From an uncultured Prevotellaceae bacterium (GTDB lineage: Bacteria > Bacteroidota > Bacteroidia > Bacteroidales > Bacteroidaceae), in contig CASGAM010000040.1 of NCBI GenBank assembly GCA_949299545.1, forward strand, positions 1 through 52,514: a DNA stretch of 52,514 nt. The letters run 5' to 3'. Within the stretch, counting starts at the first letter, position 1. Every line of letters begins with the position of its first letter. This document shows, one piece after another, positions 24,595 through 32,899 of this stretch. The position numbers and the translations under genes were made by a program. The notes under the pieces are model-generated. The model was not told where the DNA came from, did not search any database, and saw nothing but the letters and a program-made list of their open reading frames with translations.

Positions 24595-26742
24595 TCATTT
24601 CAGGTATTCTTTCAAATTGCAGTCGACGAGTTCCTGAATGCCGGTTACGACGGACTCGGTGTTCATGATGGCACCTTCCTTTGTGTTGTGGACACCGTCT
24701 ACAAAATAGGCTGCCGCTTTTTCCTTTCCGAGTTTCTCCAGTTTGTCTGCCGTCAGACTGTTTAAATCAATAAAAGAAACGCCTTCTTGTTCTGCCACTT
24801 CTTTTGCCCATTTGCCAAACGTCTTGTCGCAGCGACGGATGGTATTGTCATCCCACCGGTTTGTTGGCGTATGTGAAAGGACAATGACGTTCACGCCTTT
24901 GGCTTTCGCCTGACGGATGTAGGTGCGCAGATAATGTCCGAAGGTAAAGACTTCCTCCGTACTCCCGTCACGTTCCATGACAACCTTTCTGGATTCTTCT
25001 CCTGTCCCGTTGATAGAAGCGCGGGCTCGTCCGGTGTTCATCGGACCGCCGTCGTTATGACCGAAATCGATGAGCAGGTAATCGCCGGCTTGCAGTCCCG
25101 ACAACACACGTTGCCAGAGTCCTTCCGTAAGATAAGTCCTGCTGCTGCGTCCGCCCAAGGCACAATTTTCTACGGTGATGCGTGAAAGGTCGAAATAGTT
25201 TTGCAAGAAACTGCCCCATCCCCACATGCCGTTTTCTCCCTTGCCGCCTCCGCATTTTACGGTCGAGTCACCGATGAGGAAAACAATAGGGGCTTGTTTG
25301 TTCAAACGGCTGACACCCGCCACGAATTCCCTCGGATTGCCCGGTTCGGAATAAAAGAAAATCGGAGCGTCTGTTTCCTGCCGTGTCGGATAGAAATGTA
25401 CGCCACTGTCGTTCATCTTGGGATGTTGGTTGTTTAAGAGCCTGATAACTTCCGCACCGGCCCAAATGACCGGCCCGTAGCCGTGGGCCGCATAAACGTT
25501 GACCGGCCTGTAATAGTAGAAAGCCGGGTCAAATCCCATGCCGGTACCCACGCAGGTGCCTTCTACCTGACCTTGTGCATTGATGGCCGAGGAAACGGCA
25601 TGCCAGCCTAACAGAACCGCCGGCCCGTAAGCCATGGCGTCTATCCAGCCTTTGTTGATGGCATGTGCCATGCAGTAGACGTATATGGCGGTGGCAGAAG
25701 TTTCGTAATAAGAATCGTTGCGGTCGAGCAACTGGTGCCAGAAACCGTCCTTCCCCTGACAAGCGGCCAACCCCCGGACATGCGCTTTCAGGAGTTCCAG
25801 TATTTCGGTTCGGCCGCTGAATTGTTGTGGTAACACATCCAACACCTCGCATAATGTAAGGAGAGCCCATCCGTTGGCACGTCCCCAGTGATAAGCCGGA
25901 TGCTCCTGCATGCCTTCCACCCAGCCGTGGCGGAACAACCCTTTTTCGGGGACAAACATGCGGTCGGAGAACTGGCGTATCTGCCTGACGGCTTCTTGGA
26001 AATATTTGTTTTGATTGTCTGACGCATACTTTCCCATCAATGCCACGGATGGGATGCCCATGAACATGTCGTCGAGCCAAAGTGTGTTGCGGTAAGGCCG
26101 GTTGCGGGCAAAGGTGCCGTCGCTGAGCCGGTATTCCTTATACATGATGAAATTAAAATAGTTGTCGATGAGGGATTGCAGGCCGAGCGACTTGTCCTGC
26201 ATTTGTGCTTTCATCATGGCCGCGCATACGGCACCGGCGTCGTCCAAGGCATGTGGGGTCAGTATTTGTAACATTTGAGGATCGGCTGTACCAAAGGTCT
26301 CATAGACGCGTTTGAAATGGGGCGCTACTTCTGCGAGGAACGTAAAACGGTCGTGTACGTATTGACGGTAGGTTTCGTCTCCCGTGATGTCGGCGGCAGC
26401 CAACAAAGCCGAGTAGGTCACGCCCCACTCATAACTGGCCAGCCGGAACGTACCCCGTTCGAGTTGTGCGTCGGCGTTCATCTTGTCATAATCCGTGATG
26501 GGCTTGCCGGTCTTGCTGTCGGCAACACGGGCGGGTGTGCAACCTTCAATATAGCGAAAGACGCGGTCAATGTCGTTTTTTACCTCGTCCGCTGTCAATA
26601 TGCCGTATCCCGTCCGGTAGTCCGGCTCCAGCAGATGGAGAGCCGTGTTGGAGTCGTTGATGGTCTCTTTCTTCTTTTTCTGGGCGTTGGCCGGCAGGAT
26701 GACAGCTAATGTCAGTAGTAATGTTATGAATGGTGTCCTCAT
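24595..26742 (-). CDS. Fusion: GH105 unsaturated rhamnogalacturonyl hydrolase + CE12 acetylesterase
   Basis: An exported 715-residue enzyme with two catalytic parts. Residues about 35-440 form a GH105 (YteR-like) alpha/alpha barrel with HALDDAG, WLDDMFMG, HWGRANGWAL and YETSATA. This part removes the unsaturated galacturonyl residue left by the lyase. Residues about 485-715 form an SGNH/CE12 rhamnogalacturonan acetylesterase: block I GDSTVK (Ser493), GGRSSRTY, GHND, and DGVH near the end (Asp682, His685), so the triad is intact. It follows the PL11 lyase gene by 8 bp, so one transcript supplies lyase, exo-hydrolase and deacetylase for rhamnogalacturonan I. The signal peptide ends near LPANAQ. 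Confidence 0.92.
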   Translation of the reverse strand: MRTPFITLLLTLAVILPANAQKKKKETINDSNTALHLLEPDYRTGYGILTADEVKNDIDRVFRYIEGCTPARVADSKTGKPITDYDKMNADAQLERGTFRLASYEWGVTYSALLAAADITGDETYRQYVHDRFTFLAEVAPHFKRVYETFGTADPQMLQILTPHALDDAGAVCAAMMKAQMQDKSLGLQSLIDNYFNFIMYKEYRLSDGTFARNRPYRNTLWLDDMFMGIPSVALMGKYASDNQNKYFQEAVRQIRQFSDRMFVPEKGLFRHGWVEGMQEHPAYHWGRANGWALLTLCEVLDVLPQQFSGRTEILELLKAHVRGLAACQGKDGFWHQLLDRNDSYYETSATAIYVYCMAHAINKGWIDAMAYGPAVLLGWHAVSSAINAQGQVEGTCVGTGMGFDPAFYYYRPVNVYAAHGYGPVIWAGAEVIRLLNNQHPKMNDSGVHFYPTRQETDAPIFFYSEPGNPREFVAGVSRLNKQAPIVFLIGDSTVKCGGGKGENGMWGWGSFLQNYFDLSRITVENCALGGRSSRTYLTEGLWQRVLSGLQAGDYLLIDFGHNDGGPMNTGRARASINGTGEESRKVVMERDGSTEEVFTFGHYLRTYIRQAKAKGVNVIVLSHTPTNRWDDNTIRRCDKTFGKWAKEVAEQEGVSFIDLNSLTADKLEKLGKEKAAAYFVDGVHNTKEGAIMNTESVVTGIQELVDCNLKEYLK

Positions 26743-26750
26743 GGTGATTG

Positions 26751-28694
26751 TTATTTAAAAATGTAACCTCTGAAAAGTGTGTTCTCCAAGTCCGGACCGA
26801 AATAGAAGCCTGGTTGCGTCGGTTGGTTGTAGGCCACGTTCTGTGTGGCGATGCTGATGCGGTAAACCGGGTCTTCGAGGAACGTGTGGAAACGGTACTC
26901 GGTGGGGATGGTGGTGACGTACAGGCGCAGTGATTGGTTGTCTTCCGTGCGCATCAGCACTTCTTCGCGCCAGTCACCGATCAGATCGCCTTGAAGGCAC
27001 GGGTTGGCTTTCGTGCCATTGTTGGAAACACAACCTTCAAAATTCATGATGGGGGTGCAGGTCTTCCTGTTCCAGTCATACTTGCTGATGGTGTTTTTGT
27101 CCAGCAGTTCCCTGAGCAAGTCGCCGTCCCACCATACGGCCATATTACATGACAGGCCGGGGACATTCTCTGCAATGACTTCGCCACGGATGTTTCTGAT
27201 GCCGCCTGAGGCGTGCGACCACATTTCCAAGCCTTTGTTTGCCGGGTCGATGTCAGCTGCCATGCAGCGTCCCACGTCTTTTGTGGACGGTATCTGGAAC
27301 AAGACTTCTCCTGTGGCTGCATCGCGGAAGGTGGAACCGTCTTTTTTGTTCTCGTGGCAGGCCCAAACCTGTAAGCCTTTTGCGTCGGTTGAGAAACGGG
27401 AGAGATGCAAGGCGTCGCCATGCCCCATGCCCGTGGAGTAAAGTCCTGTGCCGTCATGGTCAATCGTGCAGGAACCGTACACAATCTCGTCACATCCGTC
27501 ACCGTCTACGTCCGCCACTCTCAGGTTATGGTTGCCTTGGCCTGCGTAAGCGCTCCATTGAGGCTGGTCGCTGTCAAACAGCCATTTGTTTTTCAAAGTC
27601 TTGCCGTCCCAATCGTATGCTGCCAAAACGGTACGTGTATAGTATCCCCTGCACATGACAACGCTGGGACGCACACCGTCGAGATAAGCCACGCATGCCA
27701 AAAAACGGTCGCTGCGGTTTGCACGGTTGTCGCCCCACTTTTGCAGTTCGCCGCGGCCGGGAAGATAGTCCGTTGTGAACAAGGCTTCGCCGGTCAGTCC
27801 GCTGAATACCGTGAGATATTCGTTACCGGTGAGGATGCGCCCCTGGTTGCGTAAGGGATCAGACGGTTTCCCTTTTCCACGTGGATCGCCGGCCGGAAAG
27901 TCACCGCCTTTGGGCTTTGATGCGTCTCCGCTCTCGCGGTAGTCAGCTGTCGGGTTGCCTATTACTTTCCCCTTGCCGTCTATGGTGCCGTCGGAAGTCT
28001 TCATGACGATTTCCGCTTTTCCGTCACCGTCAAGGTCATAAACCATGAACTGCGTGTAATGCGCCCCGGCGCGTATGTTACGGCCGAGGTCGATGCGCCA
28101 CAGTTTCTCCCCGTTGATTCTGTAACAGTCGATGAGCACATTGCCTGTATAGCCGTCGTGTGCGTTGTCGTGCGAGTTGGACGGGTCCCACTTCAGGATG
28201 ATTTCATAATTGCCGTCTCCATCGACATCGCCTATCGAGGCGTCGTTCGGGCTGTACGTATAGTTTTCGCCTGCGGGCGTGACACCTCCTGACGGCTGGT
28301 CAAGCGGGATGTCGATGTAGCCTTCCGGCGCGTTTTCGGGTAGCCGGTATTCACCTCCTGCCGTAATCATTTCCATATCGTTGATGACGGGCCTGACTGT
28401 ATAAACGGCTGAAGCCTTGTTGGGATAATGGTCTTTGTGGAAAGTTCCCTTGCCGGCTGGAATGTGGGCTATTTTTTCTCCGTTCCGGTAGACATTGAAA
28501 GCCGTTTCCAACGGATCGGAAGACAGGTAACGCCACGATACAGCAACCTCATTCGTGTTCTCTCTGACGGCAACGATGCCGCGGCTTAACTGTTCCGTCC
28601 GGATGTTTTCCCTGTCGTATTCGGGTTGAGCAAGAGTCGGGATACTGATACAGCCCGTGAGCAGGCTGGCTAACCAAAGGTTGTTTCTCTTCAT
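26751..28694 (-). CDS. PL11 rhamnogalacturonan lyase (YesW/YesX type)
   Basis: Cleaves the rhamnose-galacturonate backbone of pectic rhamnogalacturonan I by beta-elimination. The protein has 647 residues: signal peptide ending PTLAQ, an N-terminal beta-sandwich (SWRYLSSDPLETAFNVYR), and an eight-bladed propeller. Repeated Ca2+-binding loops are visible (GDVDGDGNYEI, YDLDGDGKAEIVMKTSDG, ADVDGDGCDEI). The C-terminal segment RFHTFLEDPVYRISIATQNVAYNQPTQPGFYFG, notably NVAYNQPTQPGFY, is the family hallmark. First gene of a two-gene operon with the GH105-CE12 fusion. No SusC/SusD pair or hybrid two-component regulator is in the window. Confidence 0.94.
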   Translation of the reverse strand: MKRNNLWLASLLTGCISIPTLAQPEYDRENIRTEQLSRGIVAVRENTNEVAVSWRYLSSDPLETAFNVYRNGEKIAHIPAGKGTFHKDHYPNKASAVYTVRPVINDMEMITAGGEYRLPENAPEGYIDIPLDQPSGGVTPAGENYTYSPNDASIGDVDGDGNYEIILKWDPSNSHDNAHDGYTGNVLIDCYRINGEKLWRIDLGRNIRAGAHYTQFMVYDLDGDGKAEIVMKTSDGTIDGKGKVIGNPTADYRESGDASKPKGGDFPAGDPRGKGKPSDPLRNQGRILTGNEYLTVFSGLTGEALFTTDYLPGRGELQKWGDNRANRSDRFLACVAYLDGVRPSVVMCRGYYTRTVLAAYDWDGKTLKNKWLFDSDQPQWSAYAGQGNHNLRVADVDGDGCDEIVYGSCTIDHDGTGLYSTGMGHGDALHLSRFSTDAKGLQVWACHENKKDGSTFRDAATGEVLFQIPSTKDVGRCMAADIDPANKGLEMWSHASGGIRNIRGEVIAENVPGLSCNMAVWWDGDLLRELLDKNTISKYDWNRKTCTPIMNFEGCVSNNGTKANPCLQGDLIGDWREEVLMRTEDNQSLRLYVTTIPTEYRFHTFLEDPVYRISIATQNVAYNQPTQPGFYFGPDLENTLFRGYIFK

Positions 28695-28725
28695 GTCGGT
28701 AAATTTAGCTTGATTGGTTCAAATG

Positions 28726-28757
28726 CAAATATAGTGAAAGACAAGCGCAAAGACAAG
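28726..28757 (-). promoter_or_regulatory. Promoter of the rhamnogalacturonan operon
   Basis: Minus strand: CTTG (28754-28757), a 20-bp spacer, TATATTTG (28726-28733). The ATG of the lyase is 31 bp downstream. Confidence 0.75.
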
Positions 28758-28950
28758 TGGAAATGCCATTTTTCAGGATGGATTTTCCGAGACGTAGTTT
28801 GTTTTTCATTTTGTCATAAGGAGTAGCATATAGCTTGTCTTTTTGTTACGATTTGTTTCTTTTTGGTGACAGGACTTTTCCTAAAAAAGTCGCTTATAGA
28901 TATTGATGTGTATATTTATGTATTAAAAGCGATATGTAAAGTTGTATATT

Positions 28951-28986
28951 TATAGATTTATGCAGAAAATATACAGATTTATGCCG
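28951..28986. repeat. 15-bp imperfect direct repeat, 21-bp spacing
   Basis: TATAGATTTATGCAG (28951-28965) and TACAGATTTATGCCG (28972-28986) agree at 13 of 15 positions and are two helical turns apart. A possible regulator site for the lyase operon, about 220 bp upstream of its promoter. Confidence 0.6.
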
Positions 28987-29001
28987 TTAAAATAAAAATT
29001 C

Positions 29002-29031
29002 CAGGCTTAGAAAATAAAAAAACTGAGCCTG
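29002..29031. repeat. Hairpin, 9-bp stem with one G-T pair
   Basis: CAGGCTTAG (29002-29010) faces CTGAGCCTG (29023-29031) around an A-rich 12-nt loop. It is directly followed by the GTTGCAAC array. Confidence 0.65.
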
Positions 29032-29037
29032 AAATTA

Positions 29038-29081
29038 AAATTGCAACAGGTTGGAATTTCGGTTGCAACCTGTTGCAATTT
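29038..29081. promoter_or_regulatory. 16-bp perfect inverted repeat containing three phased GTTGCAAC-like sites
   Basis: Arms 29038-29053 and 29066-29081 are exact inverted repeats. Within the segment the palindrome GTTGCAAC occurs at 29062-29069, with one-mismatch copies at 29040-29047 and 29072-29079. Offsets of 22 and 10 bp put all three on the same helix face. It lies beyond the terminator of the upstream gene, so it is not that gene's terminator. Regulator unknown. Confidence 0.6.
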
Positions 29082-29364
29082 ATAAAATGGGCTTCATGAC
29101 CTTTGTTTTAACATGATGGAAGATGTTTTTTCATTTATCTTATGATTCCTCTGAACATCTAAAAATAGTCATAACTCGTTGCTTATTAATTTAGTATGGC
29201 TGTTTTGGGCCGTTGAGATTCTCGTTTTTTCGTCGACCTTTAGTGCCGTGCGGATTTTTTGCATTCTCACGGGGCAAGATTGACAAAATGTCGATTTGAC
29301 TTTGCGTTTTCCCTCTTTTATCTCTGCGAAAACTCCATAGTAATAGAGAGAGTCATATACGAAA

Positions 29365-29397
29365 AGGAGCCATATCGTACATTACGATACAGCTCCT
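29365..29397 (-). terminator. Terminator of the small barrel gene
   Basis: Minus strand: AGGAGC plus TATCGTA arms around a 3-nt loop, with a 2-bp internal mismatch, followed by TTTT. 25 bp downstream of the stop at 29423. Confidence 0.8.
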
Positions 29398-29422
29398 GAA
29401 AAAATACGTTTTTTATAACGTT

Positions 29423-29938
29423 TTAGAAACTATAGTAGAGACCTAATGCTATGTTGTTATTAAGGCCAAATCCGAATCCGTTTTGTGCCACAGCCGGAAT
29501 GCCGTCTTTATTGCTTGAAAAGCCTAAGAATCCTACTTTGGAAATGAGGCTCCAGTTGTCTGACAGATTCACCTTGATGCCCGGACGTAATCCGATAGAG
29601 AAAGCTGCATCATGATCCGTTGCCGTAGCAAATCCGATGGCACCTTCACAGAATACCTCTACTAAATCTGCACTGAAGAACGTATAACGGGCGTAAGGAT
29701 TGAACACAAATGATGTTGTGTTCCCTCCATGTTTGAAAGCATATCCGGACAGACCTATTTCTGTACCGGCAGACCATTGGTCGTTGAAATAATAAGTAAA
29801 TTCCGGAAGAATGCTCCATGAAGTGTTTTCATCCTCATGGTCATACCATACACCTACGTTACCACCTACTAAGAACTGCGCTTGCGCAGAAACAAAACCG
29901 GCAATAGCCAGTACTACTGTTAAAAACAATTTTTTCAT
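29423..29938 (-). CDS. Small outer membrane beta-barrel protein
   Basis: 171 residues: signal peptide ending FVSAQAQ, then about eight amphipathic strands (for example GGNVGVWYD, NPYARYTFF, IALGLYYSF). The terminal aromatic residue is typical for BAM recognition. This is a porin-like or structural fold of the outer-membrane-beta-barrel family (PF13505/PF13568 type); no ligand is inferable. It is monocistronic, with its own promoter and terminator. Confidence 0.87.
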   Translation of the reverse strand: MKKLFLTVVLAIAGFVSAQAQFLVGGNVGVWYDHEDENTSWSILPEFTYYFNDQWSAGTEIGLSGYAFKHGGNTTSFVFNPYARYTFFSADLVEVFCEGAIGFATATDHDAAFSIGLRPGIKVNLSDNWSLISKVGFLGFSSNKDGIPAVAQNGFGFGLNNNIALGLYYSF

Positions 29939-29966
29939 AACTCAATGTTTTTAATGAAACTTATAA

Positions 29967-29974
29967 CAAAAGTA
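29967..29974 (-). promoter_or_regulatory. Promoter -7 element of the small barrel gene
   Basis: TACTTTTG on the minus strand, 28 bp upstream of the ATG. TTTG at 30001-30004 lies 26 bp further up, wider than usual. Confidence 0.5.
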
Positions 29975-30097
29975 AAGGTATGCGTTTAATATGGATTATG
30001 CAAACTTTTGTGAAAAAATATCTCGTTCTGTATACATTTTTATATACATTATTGGGAGATTGTTTGTTTAATGATAGATAAGACGGGGGCATAAAAA

Positions 30098-30140
30098 ACG
30101 ACCTCGCAATATCCTTAAATATGGATAGACGCGAGGTCGT
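30098..30140 (-). terminator. Terminator of the etfBA-acyl-CoA dehydrogenase operon
   Basis: ACGACCTCGC/GCGAGGTCGT 10-bp perfect outer stem with an inner ATATCC/GGATA pairing, followed on the minus strand by TTTTTT. 21 bp after the stop at 30162. Confidence 0.9.
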
Positions 30141-30161
30141 ATATAGAGAAAATTGTGTCTT

Positions 30162-31871
30162 TTAAATCTGCCGGTAGTCTTCCAACTGTCCGGCCGTGAA
30201 CTTACGGATAAAGTTGAAATGCTTCTCAATCTCAGATTCCGCGTAGTTGACATATACGGTCAGACTCTTTTTAAAGAGTTCCGGACGGCGGGTGGCGTCC
30301 TGCAACAGAAGGTGCGACATGATGGTGACAGCTGCCATTTCCATCAGTCGGCGTGCCACAAAGTCGTGAAGTTCCTGGTCGTTGGCTTCCTTGACAGCAT
30401 TCGTGCAGGCGTCAAACTTATTGGCCATTTCCTTGATGCGGTTCATCATCGGTTCAAATTCCGGCAATGTCGGTTGCTGCTCAAATTCGCGGATGGTGGC
30501 GATATAGGCACCGTTGGTTACATAACGGATGGCAGCTACTGTCTGCAACTGCGTAGTACCTTCATAAATGGAGGTGATGCGCGCGTCACGGTAGATACGC
30601 TGGCAGGCGTATTCCAACATGAAGCCTGAACCGCCGTGAATTTGTATGCCGTCATAAGCGTTCTGGTTGGCATATTCCGAGTTCATGCCTTTGGCTAACG
30701 GCGTGAAACTGTCGGCCAACTTCGCATAACGTTTCTGTTCCTGACGTTCTTCTGGCGTCAGCTTGCGTTCGCGGGCGATGTCGTCGAGTGCTTTATAAAT
30801 GTCCACATAACGGGATGTCTGGTAAAGCAGTGCGCGTCCGGCATCCAGTTTAGCTTTCATGATGGAGAGCATGTCATAAACGGCGGGGAAGTTGATAATT
30901 TCCTTGCCGAACTGCATGCGGTCTTTGGCATAGGCCAACGCTTCGTTGTAGGCAGCCTGGCTCAATCCCACAGACTGTGCGGCGATGCCCAAACGCGCTC
31001 CGTTCATCAGTGCCATGACATATTTGATAAGGCCGAGTTTGCGCTCGCCGCAAAGTTCTGCCTTGGCGTTCTTGTAGACCAGTTCGCAAGTTGGTGAGCC
31101 GTGGATACCCATTTTGTTCTCGATGCGGCGTACATCCACACCGCCGTCGTTCTTGTCGTAAATGAACATGGAGAGTCCGCGTCCGTCCTTCGTTCCTTCT
31201 TCCGAACGTGCCAGTACTAAGTGGATATTAGCGTCGCCGTTGGTGATGAAACGTTTCACACCGTTCAGACGCCAGCAGTTGTTGGCCTCGTCATAGGTCG
31301 CCTTCAGCATAACGCTTTGCAGGTCGGAGCCTGCATCAGGTTCTGTCAGGTCCATGGACATTGTTTCACCGGCGCACACGCGTGGGATGAAGCGGCTGTG
31401 CTGTTCTTCGTTCCCGAATTCATAGAGCGTTTCTATACAGTCCTGCAACGACCAGATGTTACCGAAGCCGGCGTCGGCGGCTGCCACGATTTCGGCGCAC
31501 ATGGTGTACGGCGTAATCGGGAAATTCAGACCGTTGTAGCGGCGGGGCATGGTCATGCCGTTCATGCCGGCCTGCACCATGGCGTCGAGGTTTTCTTTCG
31601 TGCCGGAAGCATAGTCCACGCGGCCGTCATGGCAGTGGGGGCCTTCTGCGTCGACACCCTCTGCATTCGGCGCGATGACGTTGGCCGTGATGTCACCTAC
31701 GATTTCCAACACCTTGTCATAAGAATCCATCGCGTCTTCAAAGTCTACCGGCGCGTAGTCAAATTCATCCTTGTCTTTATAATCGCGCTCTTTTAAGTCA
31801 ACGATGCGCTTCATCATCGGATTGTTCAAGTGATACTTGAGTTCCGGAATATCTGAATAATAGTTAGCCAT
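30162..31871 (-). CDS. Acyl-CoA dehydrogenase
   Basis: An FAD enzyme that oxidises (or, in butyrate-forming anaerobes, reduces) the alpha-beta bond of acyl-CoA. It passes electrons to the ETF encoded just upstream. The 569 residues exceed the usual 380; the extra part is an N-terminal extension and a C-terminal helical domain, as in the AcdA/FadE-like long group. Motifs: MDLTEPDAGSDL (flavin and substrate loop), RFITNGD, GSGFMLEYACQRIYRDARI, and the catalytic base Glu437 in IYEGTTQLQ. Third gene of an operon with gaps of 2-3 bp. The chain-length preference is not readable from sequence. Confidence 0.94.
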   Translation of the reverse strand: MANYYSDIPELKYHLNNPMMKRIVDLKERDYKDKDEFDYAPVDFEDAMDSYDKVLEIVGDITANVIAPNAEGVDAEGPHCHDGRVDYASGTKENLDAMVQAGMNGMTMPRRYNGLNFPITPYTMCAEIVAAADAGFGNIWSLQDCIETLYEFGNEEQHSRFIPRVCAGETMSMDLTEPDAGSDLQSVMLKATYDEANNCWRLNGVKRFITNGDANIHLVLARSEEGTKDGRGLSMFIYDKNDGGVDVRRIENKMGIHGSPTCELVYKNAKAELCGERKLGLIKYVMALMNGARLGIAAQSVGLSQAAYNEALAYAKDRMQFGKEIINFPAVYDMLSIMKAKLDAGRALLYQTSRYVDIYKALDDIARERKLTPEERQEQKRYAKLADSFTPLAKGMNSEYANQNAYDGIQIHGGSGFMLEYACQRIYRDARITSIYEGTTQLQTVAAIRYVTNGAYIATIREFEQQPTLPEFEPMMNRIKEMANKFDACTNAVKEANDQELHDFVARRLMEMAAVTIMSHLLLQDATRRPELFKKSLTVYVNYAESEIEKHFNFIRKFTAGQLEDYRQI

Positions 31872-31874
31872 TTC

Positions 31875-32897
31875 TTACTTGCTGTTTTGTTTGTAATACT
31901 TGATGAGCTTCGGTACAACCTCTTCAACGGTGCCGTTGATGACATAGTCGGCGATGGTGTTGATAGGGGCGTTCGGGTCGCTGTTGATGGAGATGATGAT
32001 GCCGCTCTCCTTCATGCCGGCAATATGCTGTATGGCACCGGAGATGCCGCAGGCGATATATACTTTCGGACGGACGGTAACACCGGTCTGGCCGATTTGC
32101 AGGTCATGGTCGCAGAATCCGGCATCGACGGCTGCGCGGCTTCCGCCGACTTCGCCGTGGAGTTCTTTGGCCAGTTCGAACAACATGTCGAAACCTTCTT
32201 TGCTACCCATGCCGTAACCGCCGGCAATGATGATGGGGGCGCCTTTCAGGTTGTTTTTTGCTTTTTCCACATGGCGGTCGATGACTTTTACCACGTAGTC
32301 GGTTTCCGGGACATATTTTGCCACGTCATGTACAATTACTTCGCCTTGATAGTTCGGATCCAGTATTTCGGCTTTCATCACACCGCTCCGGACTGTTGCC
32401 ATCTGCGGACGGTTCTCCGGATTGACAATGGTTGCGACAATGTTACCGCCGAAAGCGGGACGGATTTGGTAAAGCAGGTTATCGTAATGCTTGCCGGCTT
32501 TCTTATCATCGTGTGGCCCGATTTCCAGTGAAGTACAGTCGGCTGTCAGTCCGGAGTGGAGGGCGGAAGACACGCGCGGGCCAAGATCACGGCCTACGAC
32601 GTCTGCACCCATCAGGCATATTTGCGGTTTTTCCTCTTTAAATAAGTTGACCAAGACAGATGTGTGTGGGAGTGAGGTGTAAGGTGAAAGTCCTTCTGCA
32701 TCGAAAAGATGCAGTTTGTCCACACCGTAAGGCAGGATCTGCGACTCCACTTTTCCACAGATGTTGCTTCCTGCTGCAACTGCCTCAAGTTGTACGCCTA
32801 ACGTGTTGGCCAATTTGCGGCCTTTGGTTAATAGTTCCTGGCTTACTTCGGCAACGGTTGTGCCTTCAAGCTCGCAATATACAAATACGTTGTTCAT
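31875..32897 (-). CDS. etfA: Electron transfer flavoprotein alpha subunit
   Basis: FAD-binding half of ETF. The 340 residues include the N-terminal domain and the C-terminal FAD domain with GGYGMGSKEGFDMLFELA, GGSRAAVDAGF and ACGISGAIQHIAGM. It binds EtfB and shuttles electrons with the acyl-CoA dehydrogenase encoded 3 bp downstream. Whether the pair is a bifurcating ETF (NADH to ferredoxin and crotonyl-CoA) is not certain from sequence. Confidence 0.97.
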   Translation of the reverse strand: MNNVFVYCELEGTTVAEVSQELLTKGRKLANTLGVQLEAVAAGSNICGKVESQILPYGVDKLHLFDAEGLSPYTSLPHTSVLVNLFKEEKPQICLMGADVVGRDLGPRVSSALHSGLTADCTSLEIGPHDDKKAGKHYDNLLYQIRPAFGGNIVATIVNPENRPQMATVRSGVMKAEILDPNYQGEVIVHDVAKYVPETDYVVKVIDRHVEKAKNNLKGAPIIIAGGYGMGSKEGFDMLFELAKELHGEVGGSRAAVDAGFCDHDLQIGQTGVTVRPKVYIACGISGAIQHIAGMKESGIIISINSDPNAPINTIADYVINGTVEEVVPKLIKYYKQNSK

Positions 32898-32899
32898 GA

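Larger units (their letters stand above)
28695..29422. other. Structured gene-free stretch upstream of the rhamnogalacturonan operon
   Basis: 728 bp without a gene. From left to right it holds the lyase promoter (28726-28757), a 15-bp imperfect direct repeat at 21-bp spacing (28951-28986), two hairpins (29002-29031, 29038-29081), an unexplained segment, and the terminator of the next gene (29365-29397). I see no coding potential. Confidence 0.6.

Noticed and set aside
24595-28694. Complete polysaccharide utilisation locus
   Set aside because: No SusC/SusD pair, hybrid two-component regulator or sigma/anti-sigma pair lies beside the enzymes in this window.
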